64,000 bases of DNA from Sandaracinaceae bacterium. GTDB taxonomy: Bacteria > Myxococcota_A > Polyangia > Polyangiales > Sandaracinaceae. Positions 55,510-64,000 of this stretch are shown one piece after another. The notes under the pieces are model-generated. The model was given only the letters and a program-made list of their open reading frames with translations, searched no databases and had not been told where the DNA came from. Both the position numbers and the translations under genes were made by a program. The stretch lies in assembly GCA_019637095.1 (NCBI GenBank), contig JAHBWG010000016.1, forward strand, positions 53,865-117,864, read 5' to 3'. The first letter of the stretch is position 1, and every line of letters begins with the position of its first letter.

Positions 55510-55578
55510 GCCCGTACAATGTACCGCACTCGCGGACAGTCCAGGTCGGGAGCATCCCGACCGTGCTAGATCGCGGGC

Positions 55579-57261
55579 GTGTCCTCGCGCCGCGCCGTCC
55601 TCGACGCGCTCGACCGGATCGCCTTCGCGGCCGAGCTCGGCGGCGATCCGCGAGCGCGCACCTGGGCCTCGGCGGCGTGGGCGGTGCGCAGCGCCACGGG
55701 CGATCTCGCCGAGCTCTGCGCGTCGGGCGAGCTCGCGAAGCTGCGCGGAGTCGGCCCCTCGACGGTGCGCGCGGTCGAGCAGGCCCTGCGCGGCGAGACG
55801 CCGGACGCTCTCGCCGAGCTCGCGCCGCAGGTCCCCGAGGGCCTGTTCGCGATCCGGCGCATCGAGGGGCTCGGGCCGAAGAAGGTGCGGCGGCTCTGGC
55901 AAGAGCTGGGCATCACGAGCCTGGGTGAGCTCGAGTACGCGTGCCGCGAGAACCGGCTCGTCACGCTGAGCGGCTTCGGCGACAAGACGCAGACCAAGGT
56001 GCTCGACGCGATCGAGCGGCTGCGCGAGACCGAGGGCGCGCTGCGCCGGGACCAGGCCCAGGCGATCCTCGAGCCGGTGGTGCACGCGCTCCATGCGCTT
56101 CGATGCGTGCGCCGCGCCGCGATCGCGGGCGACTACGTGCGCGGCGAGGAGCTCGTGCGCGAGCTGTGGGTGGTGGCCGAGACGGACGACGAGGAGGCGG
56201 CGCGCGCGCAGGTCGATCGCGCGCAGCCGCGCGAGCGCCCGGTCGCGCTGTTCGCGGCGCCGGCGGCGACGTTCTGTGCGGTCCTCGTGTGGCGCTCGAG
56301 CGAGGCGGGGCACCGCGACGCGCTCGCCGCGCGCGCGAGAGAGCGCGGCCTCGCCCTCGACGAGCGCGGCCTGTTCGACGCCAGAGGCGCCCCGATCGCG
56401 TGTGACGACGAGGACGCCGTCTACCGCGCCCTCGGGCTCGTCCCGAGCGCGCCGGAGCGCCGCCTCGACGACGCGCCGCTCGTCCTCGAGGGCAAAGCGA
56501 GCCCGCGCCTGATCCGCCGCGAAGATCTGCGCGGCGCGCTCCACAACCACACGGTCGCCTCGGACGGCCGCGCGACGCTCGAGGAGCTGCGCGATGCGGC
56601 GGCGGCGCGCGGCCTCTCGTACCTCGGGGTGAGCGAGCACAGCGAGAGCGCGTTCTACGCGCGCGGCCTCACCAAGGAGCGCCTCTTCGAGCAGCTCACC
56701 GCGATCGACGCGCTGAACCTCGACGCCCTGAGCCTCGAGTCGGGCGGCTGCGTGCTCCTGAGCGGCGTCGAGAGCGACATCCTCGCCGACGGCGCGCTCG
56801 ACTACCCGGACGAGGTGCTGCGCGAGCTCGACGTGATCGTCGCGTCGGTGCATCGACGCCACGGCGAGGATCCGGCGAAGATGACGGCGCGCATGATCGC
56901 CGCGGCGTCCAACCCGCTCACCGACGTGATCGGCCACCCGACCGGGCGGCTGCTGCTCGGGCGCGCGCCGAGCGCGTACGACGTCGGCGCGTTCCTCGAC
57001 GCGTGCGCCGCGAGCGGCGTCGCGGTCGAGCTCAACGCGAACCCGCAGCGCCTCGATCTGAGCGCCGCGCACCTCGCGATGGCCAAGGAGCGCGGCGTGC
57101 TCGTCTCGATCGCGGCGGACGCGCACGCGGTCGGCGAGCTCGATCACCTCGCGCACGGCGTCGCGGTCGCGCGCCGCGCCGGGCTCACCGCCGAGGACGT
57201 CTTGAACACCCGCACCCTGCCGGAGCTCCGCGCATGGCTCGCCGAGCGCCGCGCCGCTTGA
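55579..57261 (+). CDS. PolX-like protein with degenerate polymerase site and PHP domain
   Basis: A 560-residue protein built like bacterial PolX: helix-hairpin-helix blocks (LRGVGPSTVRAVE, IEGLGPKKVRRLW), a Pol beta-type core, and a C-terminal PHP domain (HNHTVASDG at 322-330, SEHSES, SVHRRHGE, IGHPTGRLL, SIAADAHAV). At 184-199 the canonical GS...R...DxD catalytic motif reads GDYVRGEELVRELWVV, lacking both Asp residues. The polymerase is therefore probably dead while the PHP metal site (3'-5' exonuclease/phosphatase) looks intact. GTG start at 55579. Confidence 0.85.
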   Translation: MSSRRAVLDALDRIAFAAELGGDPRARTWASAAWAVRSATGDLAELCASGELAKLRGVGPSTVRAVEQALRGETPDALAELAPQVPEGLFAIRRIEGLGPKKVRRLWQELGITSLGELEYACRENRLVTLSGFGDKTQTKVLDAIERLRETEGALRRDQAQAILEPVVHALHALRCVRRAAIAGDYVRGEELVRELWVVAETDDEEAARAQVDRAQPRERPVALFAAPAATFCAVLVWRSSEAGHRDALAARARERGLALDERGLFDARGAPIACDDEDAVYRALGLVPSAPERRLDDAPLVLEGKASPRLIRREDLRGALHNHTVASDGRATLEELRDAAAARGLSYLGVSEHSESAFYARGLTKERLFEQLTAIDALNLDALSLESGGCVLLSGVESDILADGALDYPDEVLRELDVIVASVHRRHGEDPAKMTARMIAAASNPLTDVIGHPTGRLLLGRAPSAYDVGAFLDACAASGVAVELNANPQRLDLSAAHLAMAKERGVLVSIAADAHAVGELDHLAHGVAVARRAGLTAEDVLNTRTLPELRAWLAERRAA

Positions 57262-58217
57262 TCCAGACGGGCTGGGCGCTCGCGGCGCTGCTCGCGAGCG
57301 CGTGCTCCTGCACGGAGCCCGGCGCGTCGCGCGAGGCGCCCGCGCCACCCGAGGGCCGCGACCCGCCCGCGGCGCCGCGCGATCCGCGCGTCCCGCCCGG
57401 CTTCACGCTGCCGCTCCCCGAGGGCGCGACCGTCCGCTACGGCGAGGCGACCGCGGATCGCGCCACCGTGCTGGTCACGACGGACGAAGACGCGCAAGCG
57501 ACCTTGCGCTGGGCCCGCGAGATGCTCGAGGCGCGCGGCCTCGAGGTCCGGCGGCGCGAGGGGGAGCGCGATCGCGGGCCCGGCGCCTCGCGCGCCGCGA
57601 TCGACGGACGCGAGGGCGAGCGCGTCGTGGCGAGCGCGATCGTCGAGCGCGGCGCGGCCGAGGTGACGCGCCTCTACCTCACGCAGCGGCTCGAGCGCGG
57701 CGCGCCGTTCCACGCGCCGGAGGAGCCGCGCGAGTGGCGGCGCGTCGAGCGGCCGCCGCTGCCCGCCGTGCCCGGCCCCTCCGAGCCCGCGTGCAACGCC
57801 GCCGTGATGGGCGCGTGCGAGGCGTGGGCCGCGGCGGGCGGGCCCGACGCGCTCGACTGCGCGCTCGATCACCGCACGGCGTGCGGACGGATCGCCGAGC
57901 CCGGCCCCGCCGCGCGCGGCGCAGAGGACGCGCGCGCCCGGCTCGCCGACGCGCTCCGCGCGCACGCGATCGTCGGCAGCGCGGGCGCGCGCGCGTTCAC
58001 GCTCGGCCAGCTCCGCGTCGAGCTGCTCGCCGCGCGCGCCAACCTCGTGCGCGCCGCCGCGGCGGGCGCGCCGGACGCGGCGCTCGCCGCGCTCATCGCC
58101 GCGGTCGAGGCCGAGGGCGTCACCATCGACGTCGACACCGCGTTCTGGTTCACGCCCGAGGGCTCCGTCGAAGGCTCCGCCGAGTCCGCCGAAATACCGC
58201 CCGCCTTCGGCCCGTAG
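57234..58217 (+). CDS. Lipoprotein of unknown function
   Basis: A 327-residue lipoprotein (MARRAPRRLIQTGWALAALL, lipobox LASAC). The ATG overlaps the 3' end of the PolX-like gene by 28 bases; a TTG further in is the alternative. After a Pro-rich linker, residues about 60-155 form a small beta-alpha domain (VTTDEDAQATLRWAREMLEARG) resembling domains that follow lipoprotein linkers in this group. The C-terminal half is helical with several Cys. Function unknown. Confidence 0.7.
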   Translation: MARRAPRRLIQTGWALAALLASACSCTEPGASREAPAPPEGRDPPAAPRDPRVPPGFTLPLPEGATVRYGEATADRATVLVTTDEDAQATLRWAREMLEARGLEVRRREGERDRGPGASRAAIDGREGERVVASAIVERGAAEVTRLYLTQRLERGAPFHAPEEPREWRRVERPPLPAVPGPSEPACNAAVMGACEAWAAAGGPDALDCALDHRTACGRIAEPGPAARGAEDARARLADALRAHAIVGSAGARAFTLGQLRVELLAARANLVRAAAAGAPDAALAALIAAVEAEGVTIDVDTAFWFTPEGSVEGSAESAEIPPAFGP

Positions 58218-58265
58218 ACGCTGCTCGAGTGGGACGGCTGATGCCCACCGAAGGAGCGCCGAGAG

Positions 58266-58652
58266 TTGAGCCACGAAGACACCCCCGAAAAGGACGCCCG
58301 CATCCTCGCCGCCGCCGCCCACGGCCTGACCTTCGTCGAAGGCGGCCTGATCGGCCCCGCCATCGTCTACTTCGCCAAGCGCGACGCGAACGACTTCGTC
58401 GCGTTCCACGCGCTTCAGTCGCTCCTGTTCGGGCTCGCGTTCCTCGCGATCGCGCTCGTGACGTGCGGCATCGGCGCGGCGGTGCTCGCGATCCCGTACA
58501 TGGTCTTCGAGGGCATCGCGACGATCAAGGCGTACGAGGGCGAGTGGTACGAGCTGCCGATCGTCGGCCGCTACGCGCGCGAGCGACACGGCGCCGCGAG
58601 CGGTCAGCGCCCGTACGCGCTCTCGACGAGCGCCTCGAGCACGACCGCCTGA
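58266..58652 (+). CDS. DUF4870-type membrane protein
   Basis: A 128-residue protein with the DUF4870 layout: a short charged start (EDTPEKDARILAAAAHGLTF), then GPAIVYFAKRDANDFVAFHALQS, and three to four hydrophobic segments to about 105. The family is of unknown function. Start is a TTG at 58266 with a GAGAGTTG context; no ATG or GTG lies nearby. The last 49 bases overlap the convergent phosphotransferase gene, so the C-terminal tail is less certain. Confidence 0.75.
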   Translation: MSHEDTPEKDARILAAAAHGLTFVEGGLIGPAIVYFAKRDANDFVAFHALQSLLFGLAFLAIALVTCGIGAAVLAIPYMVFEGIATIKAYEGEWYELPIVGRYARERHGAASGQRPYALSTSASSTTA

Positions 58653-59641
58653 TCGCGGATCGAGCCGGCGAGCGCGAGCTGCGCCTCGACGCGCGCGAGG
58701 TTGTGCGCGCGCCGGCTCGGGTAGCGGATCGCGTCGAAGCCGAAGTACGCGTCCTCGTAGACGTCGGCGGCGAAGCGCGCGGCGAGCTCGAGCGCGATCG
58801 TCTCCGTCGCCGGGACGATCGCGCGCGCCTCCTCGGGCGCGAGCCAGCCGCGCGTCGCGCTCGCGTAGCCCTCGATCGCCGCGGCGAACACCGTCGCGTC
58901 GAAGCGGCTCGCCCGATCGCTCTCGTCGCGCGGGTTGCACCACGAGCGCAGCGCGTCGCCGAGGTCGACCGGGATCGTCCCGTGCGCGAGCGTGTCGAGG
59001 TCCAGCACGGCGATGGCGGTCTCGCCCTCGAACCGCAGGTTGGTCGCCTTCAGGTCGCCGTGCACGATGCGCGTGGGCAGCGGGCCGATCGACGGCAGCG
59101 CGTACGCGAGCACCGCGTCGGCGAGCGCGTCGGCGCGCGCGCGCTCGTCCGCCGCCAACGCCCAGCGCTGCGCGCGCACGCGCCGGAGCTTGGCCAGGTG
59201 CAGGGCGGTGTCGTGCGCGCCCGGCCGCGTGAACGCGAACGTGTGCTCGAGGCCGGCGAGCGCGCGGTGGAAGCGACCCGCGAGCGCGCCGGCCGAGCGG
59301 GCGCGCGCGGGCGTCCCGAGCGTGTCGAGCGTCTCGCCCTCGACGTAGCTGAGCGCGCGCCACGGCCGCTCCGCCTCGACCCACAGCGCGCCGTCGCGCG
59401 CCCGCACGATCCGCGGCGTCACGAGGCCCTGCCCCGCGAGGTGGCGCGTGATCGCGTCGATGTCGCGGTTCACCTCGCCGGAGAACACCGGATGGAGGCG
59501 CTGCAGGACGAACCGCTCGGCGCCTCGCTCCACGAGGAGCGTGCGGTTGATCCAGCCCGTCGCGATCGGGGTGAGCGTCGCGCCCTCGAGCCCGTAGGCC
59601 TCGCGGACGATCGCGGGGATCGCGCCCTCGGGCTCGCTCAT
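58604..59641 (-). CDS. Aminoglycoside phosphotransferase-type (APH) kinase
   Basis: A 345-residue APH-fold kinase. Nucleotide and catalytic elements are visible: FVLQRLHPVFSG near the N-terminus, the catalytic loop RIVHGDLKATNLRF, and the metal-binding VLDLDTLAHG. It resembles sugar/small-molecule kinases (homoserine kinase, NahK-type) more than antibiotic resistance enzymes. Its ATG overlaps the upstream isomerase stop (ATGA), so the two are co-translated, with the isomerase first. Substrate unknown. Confidence 0.85.
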   Translation of the reverse strand: MSEPEGAIPAIVREAYGLEGATLTPIATGWINRTLLVERGAERFVLQRLHPVFSGEVNRDIDAITRHLAGQGLVTPRIVRARDGALWVEAERPWRALSYVEGETLDTLGTPARARSAGALAGRFHRALAGLEHTFAFTRPGAHDTALHLAKLRRVRAQRWALAADERARADALADAVLAYALPSIGPLPTRIVHGDLKATNLRFEGETAIAVLDLDTLAHGTIPVDLGDALRSWCNPRDESDRASRFDATVFAAAIEGYASATRGWLAPEEARAIVPATETIALELAARFAADVYEDAYFGFDAIRYPSRRAHNLARVEAQLALAGSIRDQAVVLEALVESAYGR

Positions 59642-60468
59642 CGCCACACGACCTCGTAGCGCGCGCGGAGCGCGTCTTCGGCGGCGCGCACGTGCGCGCG
59701 GGTCTGCTCCTCGCGCCAGTCGGCGCGCACGCGGGCGCGCACCTCGTCGAGCGCGGGCCGCCGCGCCGCGCGCCGCTCGGTCACGCGGACGAGGTGGACC
59801 CCGTAGCTGCTCTCGATCGGCGCCGAGAAGCCCTCGCCCTCGAGCGCGAAGACCGCGGCGGCGAACGCCTCGCCGAACGAGCCCGCGAGCTCCGCGCGCG
59901 TGCGGAGCGGGAAGCGCGCGCCGAGGAGGAACGGGTCCCCGAGCGCGGCGACCGGCGCCCCGTCGTCGAGCGCGGCGCGCGCCCCCTCGGCGTCGGCGGC
60001 CGGATCCGCGCGGCGCCGCGCGAAGTAGACGTGCTCGATCGCGCGCGCGTCCGGGATCGCGTAGCGCGTCGCGTCCCGCTCGAGCACGAATGCGAGCGTC
60101 TCGTCGGACGGCTCGTCGAGCGCGACGCTCGCCTCGAGCCAGAGCTCGGCGAGCTGCACGAGCCGCCGCCGCAGGATCGGGTCGTGCGCGCCCAGCCCGA
60201 GGCGCACCGCCTCGCGCGCGAGCCGCTCCTCGCGGGCCCACCGCGCGAGCGCCTCGTCCCGCGCCGGCGCGCTCCCGGCCGCGAGCCGCTCCTGCTCGAC
60301 GAGCCCGTCGACGAAGGCGTCGTCGACGACGATCTGGGCATACGGGTCCTGGGCGGCCGGCGCCTCGACGCCGAAGGCGCGGTCCGCCGCGAACACCGCG
60401 GCGGCGATCACCGCGAAGTGCAGGAGCGGCTCGCGCACGACGGCTCGGAGCTTCGACTCGGTGGCCAC
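59638..60468 (-). CDS. Membrane-anchored parvulin-like peptidyl-prolyl isomerase
   Basis: A 276-residue protein with an N-terminal membrane helix (LLHFAVIAAAVFAADRAFGV), a helical SurA/PrsA-like N-domain (about 60-150), and a PpiC-like domain at about 160-245 with GARFPLRT, FAAAVFALEGEGFSAPIESSYGVHLVRV. It probably folds or turns over envelope proteins on the periplasmic side. GTG at 60468 is the chosen start. Its stop is coupled to the kinase ATG. Parvulin assignment is fairly firm, though the active-site residues cannot be checked by eye. Confidence 0.8.
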   Translation of the reverse strand: MATESKLRAVVREPLLHFAVIAAAVFAADRAFGVEAPAAQDPYAQIVVDDAFVDGLVEQERLAAGSAPARDEALARWAREERLAREAVRLGLGAHDPILRRRLVQLAELWLEASVALDEPSDETLAFVLERDATRYAIPDARAIEHVYFARRRADPAADAEGARAALDDGAPVAALGDPFLLGARFPLRTRAELAGSFGEAFAAAVFALEGEGFSAPIESSYGVHLVRVTERRAARRPALDEVRARVRADWREEQTRAHVRAAEDALRARYEVVWR

Positions 60469-60627
60469 GCGAACGAACCGTAGCGCAGCCGCGCGCGCGC
60501 GTCGTCGCGGTGGCCCCGGGGGCGTGGCTCGGCGCCTCTCTACCGCCGGGCGCCGGGGCGGCTCGCGGCGCCCGCGCCCCTCGCGGGAAGTCCGGCCGCG
60601 GATCTGGTACAACGAGCGACGGGCGCC

Positions 60628-62643
60628 GTGAGCGAGCGACGGATGGAACCCGGGGAAGAGCGCACGGCGCGCGAGGAGATCGCGAGCGCCTTCTCGCTGG
60701 CGCGAGAGGACCCGCGGCGCGCGGAGGAGCTGCTCCGCGAGGTGGCGCTCGCCGCACCCGACGACGCGACGGTGCAGTGGGCGCTCGCGCGGTTCCTGCA
60801 CGACGCGCGCGGCGAGATCGACGGCGCCGAGGCGAGCTATCGGCGCGCCCTCGAGCTCGACCCGCGACACCCCAAGGCGCTCTCCGACTACGCGCGCCTG
60901 GTCCACTACCACCGGCGCGACCTCGACCGCGCCGAGGCGCTCTACGTCCGCGCGGCCGAGGCGGCCCCGCACGACGCGAGCCGGCGCAGCGATCTCGCGC
61001 ACTTCGTCGAGCACGAGCGGCGCGACCTCGATCGCGCCGAGGCGCTCTACGCGGACGCGCTCGCGATCGGGCCGGCCGACCCCGAGACGCTCGAGGCGTG
61101 GGCGCGCTTCCTCCACCACGCGCGGCGCGACGCGGCGCGCGCGCGCGAGGCGTACCGGCGCGCGGTCGCGGCCTCCCCCGAGCGCGCGGACCTGCGCGCG
61201 TGGAACGCGGTGTTCCTGCAGACGCTCGGCGCGGACCCCGACGGCGCGCGCGCGGCGTTCGAGGAATCGCTCGCGCTCGACCCGGCGCACGGCTTCGCGC
61301 TCTCGAACTACGCCCTCTTCTCGTGGAGCCACGACCGCGATCTCGATCGCGCCGAGGCGCTCTTCGCGCGCGCGCTCGCGGCGGAGCCGGATCGCTGGAG
61401 CACGCACTGGTGGTTCGCCGCGTTCCTCCACGAGGCGCGCGCGGACCGCGCGGGCGCGGAGCAGCACTACCGGCGCGCGGTGGAGCTGCAGCCCGCGCAC
61501 GCGACGCTGCTGCGCCAGTACCAGCGGTTCCTCGAGGGCGCCGAACGCGAGGGCGACAGCTCCGTCGGCGACGCGCCGCGCTCGAGCGTGGTCGACGACA
61601 TCTCGGATCGCGGCTACCGCCTCGAGCAGGAGCACGAGGGCGAGGCGGCGGAGCGCGCCTACGCGGAGGCGCTCGCGACCGACCCCGACCACGGGCCGAC
61701 GCTGCGCCGCCTCGCCTCGCTCCTCGAGCGCGCGGGGAGGCTCGACGAGGCCGAGCGCCTGCTCCGGCGCGCGGTCGAGCTCGCCCCGCGCGACGGCTGG
61801 TCGCACGGCCTGTTCGCGCGCTTCCTCTCGCGGCAGCGGCGCGCGCTCGACGAGGCGGACGCGCACTACCGGCTCGCGATCGCGGCGGGCCTGCACGACC
61901 CGAGGTGGCTCGGCGAGTACGCGCGGTTCCTCCACGCCGAGCGGCACGAGCGCGAGCGCGCCGAGAAATTCTGGCGGCGCGCGCTCGGCGCCGACGCCGG
62001 CCCCGACGTGCTCGTCGACTACGCGCGCGCGATCGAGGCGGCGCGGCCCGACGAGGCCGAGCGGCTCTACCACGCCGCCGTCGAAGCGAGCCCCGACGAC
62101 GTCTACCCGCTGCGCCAGTACGCCCGCTTCCTCGAGGACGTGCGCGAGGACGCGGACGGCGCGGAGAGCGCCTACGCGCGAGCGCTCGCCCGCGCCCCGT
62201 CGGACGCGCTGACCCACGACGCGTACGCGCGCTTCCTCGAGCGACGCCGGCAGGACGACTTGCGCGCCGCGAGCCACTACCTGCGCGCCGCGCGCGCGGA
62301 GCCCGAGCGCGCCGGGCGCTGGGCCGTCGTCGTGCGCTTCCTGCTCGAGCGCGGGCTCGTCGACGAGTCGCTCGGCTCGCTCCGCCGCTGGATCGAGCGC
62401 GCCGGCCCGCACGAGGAGTTCGCGTCGCTCGCCGAGGCCTCGTTCCTCGGGCTCGTCTACTTCCCCGCGGAGGACGAGCGCGCCGGGTGCTTCGAGCGGC
62501 TCAAGCAGCTGCTGGGCGCCGAGGCGGACCTCGGCCGCTGGGACCCTGCGCCGCACCTCGCGCACCTGCGCGCCTCCGGCCGCGCGGACGTGCCGTGGGT
62601 CGAGCGGCTGACCGCCACGCTCGTCGAGCACATGCGACCTTGA
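60628..62643 (+). CDS. TPR repeat protein
   Basis: A 671-residue soluble protein made almost entirely of about 34-37-residue helical repeats, roughly fifteen of them, with consensus of the type YARFLxxxRxDxDxAExxYxRALxxxP (for example SDYARLVHYHRRDLDRAEAL, RQYARFLEDVREDADGAESA). The pattern combines the TPR with the aromatic YAxFL helix. No catalytic domain. Such proteins act as scaffolds; here it lies between the isomerase/kinase pair and a Ser/Thr kinase gene. GTG start at 60628. Partner unknown. Confidence 0.85.
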   Translation: MSERRMEPGEERTAREEIASAFSLAREDPRRAEELLREVALAAPDDATVQWALARFLHDARGEIDGAEASYRRALELDPRHPKALSDYARLVHYHRRDLDRAEALYVRAAEAAPHDASRRSDLAHFVEHERRDLDRAEALYADALAIGPADPETLEAWARFLHHARRDAARAREAYRRAVAASPERADLRAWNAVFLQTLGADPDGARAAFEESLALDPAHGFALSNYALFSWSHDRDLDRAEALFARALAAEPDRWSTHWWFAAFLHEARADRAGAEQHYRRAVELQPAHATLLRQYQRFLEGAEREGDSSVGDAPRSSVVDDISDRGYRLEQEHEGEAAERAYAEALATDPDHGPTLRRLASLLERAGRLDEAERLLRRAVELAPRDGWSHGLFARFLSRQRRALDEADAHYRLAIAAGLHDPRWLGEYARFLHAERHERERAEKFWRRALGADAGPDVLVDYARAIEAARPDEAERLYHAAVEASPDDVYPLRQYARFLEDVREDADGAESAYARALARAPSDALTHDAYARFLERRRQDDLRAASHYLRAARAEPERAGRWAVVVRFLLERGLVDESLGSLRRWIERAGPHEEFASLAEASFLGLVYFPAEDERAGCFERLKQLLGAEADLGRWDPAPHLAHLRASGRADVPWVERLTATLVEHMRP

Positions 62644-62701
62644 CGCGAACCCGCGCGCATCCGGCCGCGAGGCGCTAAGCTTCCCGCGGGCAGTATCACT
62701 C

Positions 62702-64000
62702 GTGTTCTCCGTAGGCGAGAAGGTCGGCGACTACGAGATCGTCGCGCAGCTGAAGTCAGGCGGGATGGCGACGCTCTTCCTCGGCCGCCGCGGCGGCGTG
62801 GAGGGCTTCAGCCGACACGTCGCGATCAAGGTCGTCCACGAGCACCTCGCCAGCGACCCGAGCTTCGTGCGCATGTTCGTCGACGAGGCGCTGCTCTCCG
62901 CGAAGATCCAGCACCCGAACGTGGTGCACGTCGAGGAGCTGCGCGAGGTGCGCGGCCGCCACTTCCTCGTGATGGAGTACGTGCACGGCTGCGCGCTCTC
63001 GCAGCTCGTCGGCGCGCTGCGCCGGCGCTCGCGTACGCTGAGCCCGGAGCTCGCGACCTACGTCGCCGTGAAGCTCGCGGAGGGGTTGCACGCCGCGCAC
63101 GAGACGCGCGGGAGCGACGGGGAGCTGCTCGGCGTGGTGCACCGCGACGTGAGCCCGCAGAACGTCTTGCTCGCCTACCGAGGGCACGTGAAGCTGATCG
63201 ACTTCGGCGTCGCGAAGGCGCGGGGTCGCACCCAGCAGACGACCGGCGGCTCGATCAAGGGCAAGATCGGCTACATGTCGCCCGAGCAAGCGTTCGGGCG
63301 TCCGGTGGATCGCCGCACCGACGTCTACGCGCTCGGCGTCGTCCTCTGGGAGAGCCTCACCGGCCGGCGCGCGTTCACCGCCGACAACGACTTCGCCCTC
63401 CTCGAGCTGGTGCGTGATCCGAAGATCCCTCTCGCCGCGAGCTACAACCCGGGCGTGTCCGCCGCGCTCGACGCGGTGATCGCCAAGGCGACGGCGCGCG
63501 AGGCCGACGACCGGTACGAGTCCGCACAGCAGATGCGCAAGGCGCTCGCCCAGGCGATGCCCGCCGCGCTCGCGCTCGACGCGTCGGACCTCGAGAAGCT
63601 GCTCGCGGCGACGATGGCCGACGCGATCGAGGCCGACCGGCGGCTGCTCCCGCAGAGCGTCTCGGGCGTGATCGAGCCGAGCCCGCGGGTGAGCCCGGCG
63701 CAGGCCGAGGACGTCGTCCACACGCTGACGGTGAGCGCGGCCGGGCTCGCGCTCTCGGGAGAGGGCCCGGCCGTGGACCTCGGGCTCGCGCACGCGCCGA
63801 CGCAGCTGACGCCGGCGAGCGTGCGGACCTCACCGACGGGGACCGCGATCCTCGAGGGACCTTCGAGCCAGGCCACGCCGCTCGCGACCGAGGCGCCGCG
63901 CGAGACGAGCCGGCGCACGGTGATCGCGGCGGCCGCGCTCGCCGGGCTCGCCCTCGCGAGCTGCGTCGGCGGCGCCCTCGCGGTGTGGGCGCTCGGCGCG
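62702..64000 (+). CDS. Serine/threonine protein kinase (cut by window edge)
   Basis: A Hanks-type kinase, 433 residues visible. Domain features are LKSGGMATLFLG (Gly loop), VAIKVVHEHL (ATP lysine), the catalytic loop HRDVSPQNVLL, DFGVAKARG, the SPEQ block and a Gly/Ser-rich activation loop. A Pro/Ser/Thr-rich linker of about 110 residues follows, then a membrane helix at about 412-433 at the window edge, so the sensor domain lies outside. Myxobacteria carry many of these. GTG start at 62702. No cognate phosphatase is seen. Confidence 0.92.
   Translation, partial: MFSVGEKVGDYEIVAQLKSGGMATLFLGRRGGVEGFSRHVAIKVVHEHLASDPSFVRMFVDEALLSAKIQHPNVVHVEELREVRGRHFLVMEYVHGCALSQLVGALRRRSRTLSPELATYVAVKLAEGLHAAHETRGSDGELLGVVHRDVSPQNVLLAYRGHVKLIDFGVAKARGRTQQTTGGSIKGKIGYMSPEQAFGRPVDRRTDVYALGVVLWESLTGRRAFTADNDFALLELVRDPKIPLAASYNPGVSAALDAVIAKATAREADDRYESAQQMRKALAQAMPAALALDASDLEKLLAATMADAIEADRRLLPQSVSGVIEPSPRVSPAQAEDVVHTLTVSAAGLALSGEGPAVDLGLAHAPTQLTPASVRTSPTGTAILEGPSSQATPLATEAPRETSRRTVIAAAALAGLALASCVGGALAVWALGA

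Noticed and set aside
59638..62631. A 997-residue open frame on the minus strand
   Set aside because: Only the last 276 residues form the isomerase. The rest is antisense to the TPR gene.

Overview
The window is very GC-rich (about 73-75% by eye) and packed with genes. It looks like the chromosome of a myxobacterium in the broad sense (Myxococcota, most like the Polyangiales/Sandaracinus group). This placement is inferred from the composition, an Hanks-type Ser/Thr kinase, many lipoproteins with Asp-Ala-Gly-rich linkers, TPR/HEAT proteins, a cytochrome c-copper monooxygenase lipoprotein and FHA-EAL signalling; no rRNA or marker gene confirms it. I found no tRNA, rRNA, CRISPR array or transposase gene.

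Layout. 1-16.8 kb: a sensor kinase cut by the left edge, a TauE/SafE-type permease, a run of lipoproteins and membrane proteins of unknown role (ExbD-like lipoprotein, REC/PATAN-like protein, thioredoxin-PPC lipoprotein, exported pirin, PHM-like monooxygenase), a CPBP protease, an FG-GAP protein and a Bcr/CflA transporter. 16.8-20.3 kb: a Coq4-like gene divergent from an ABC1/UbiB (COQ8) kinase, followed by an FMN-dependent L-lactate/2-hydroxyacid oxidase.

20.0-24.7 kb is the one clearly accessory stretch. Two 653-bp direct repeats (about 97.5% identical) flank about 3.3 kb of visibly lower GC. That insert carries two lipoprotein genes, a 5'-truncated metalloprotease/propeller gene and a remnant of the lipoprotein pair. 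The repeats duplicate the 3' end of the oxidase gene and most of the next membrane-protein gene, giving a truncated copy of each. The arrangement is what single-crossover integration of a circle would leave. A 49-base near-pure G tract beside one junction means an assembly fault must be excluded.

24.9-31.6 kb: arsM translationally coupled to a SigZ-like sigma factor with a cysteine tail, lipoproteins, nhaA and prfC. 31.6-41.1 kb: a P-type ATPase, two unlike radical SAM proteins (one fused to a methyltransferase), a TetR-hydrolase-microprotein operon and a VWA lipoprotein. 41.1-49.9 kb: tsaB, tandem paralogous membrane proteins, lepB, a third radical SAM enzyme, a glycosidase-like lipoprotein frameshifted before its ricin domain, and a three-gene oxidoreductase operon resembling HcnABC/opine or hydroxyproline dehydrogenases. 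50.0-64.0 kb: rdgB, a carrier fused to HEAT repeats, a GST, an FHA-EAL protein, a PolX-like protein whose polymerase site is degenerate, a phosphotransferase coupled to a parvulin-like isomerase, a TPR protein and a Ser/Thr kinase cut by the right edge.

Four-base start/stop overlaps (ATGA, GTGA) recur between co-directional genes, so several short operons are probably translationally coupled. GTG starts are common.
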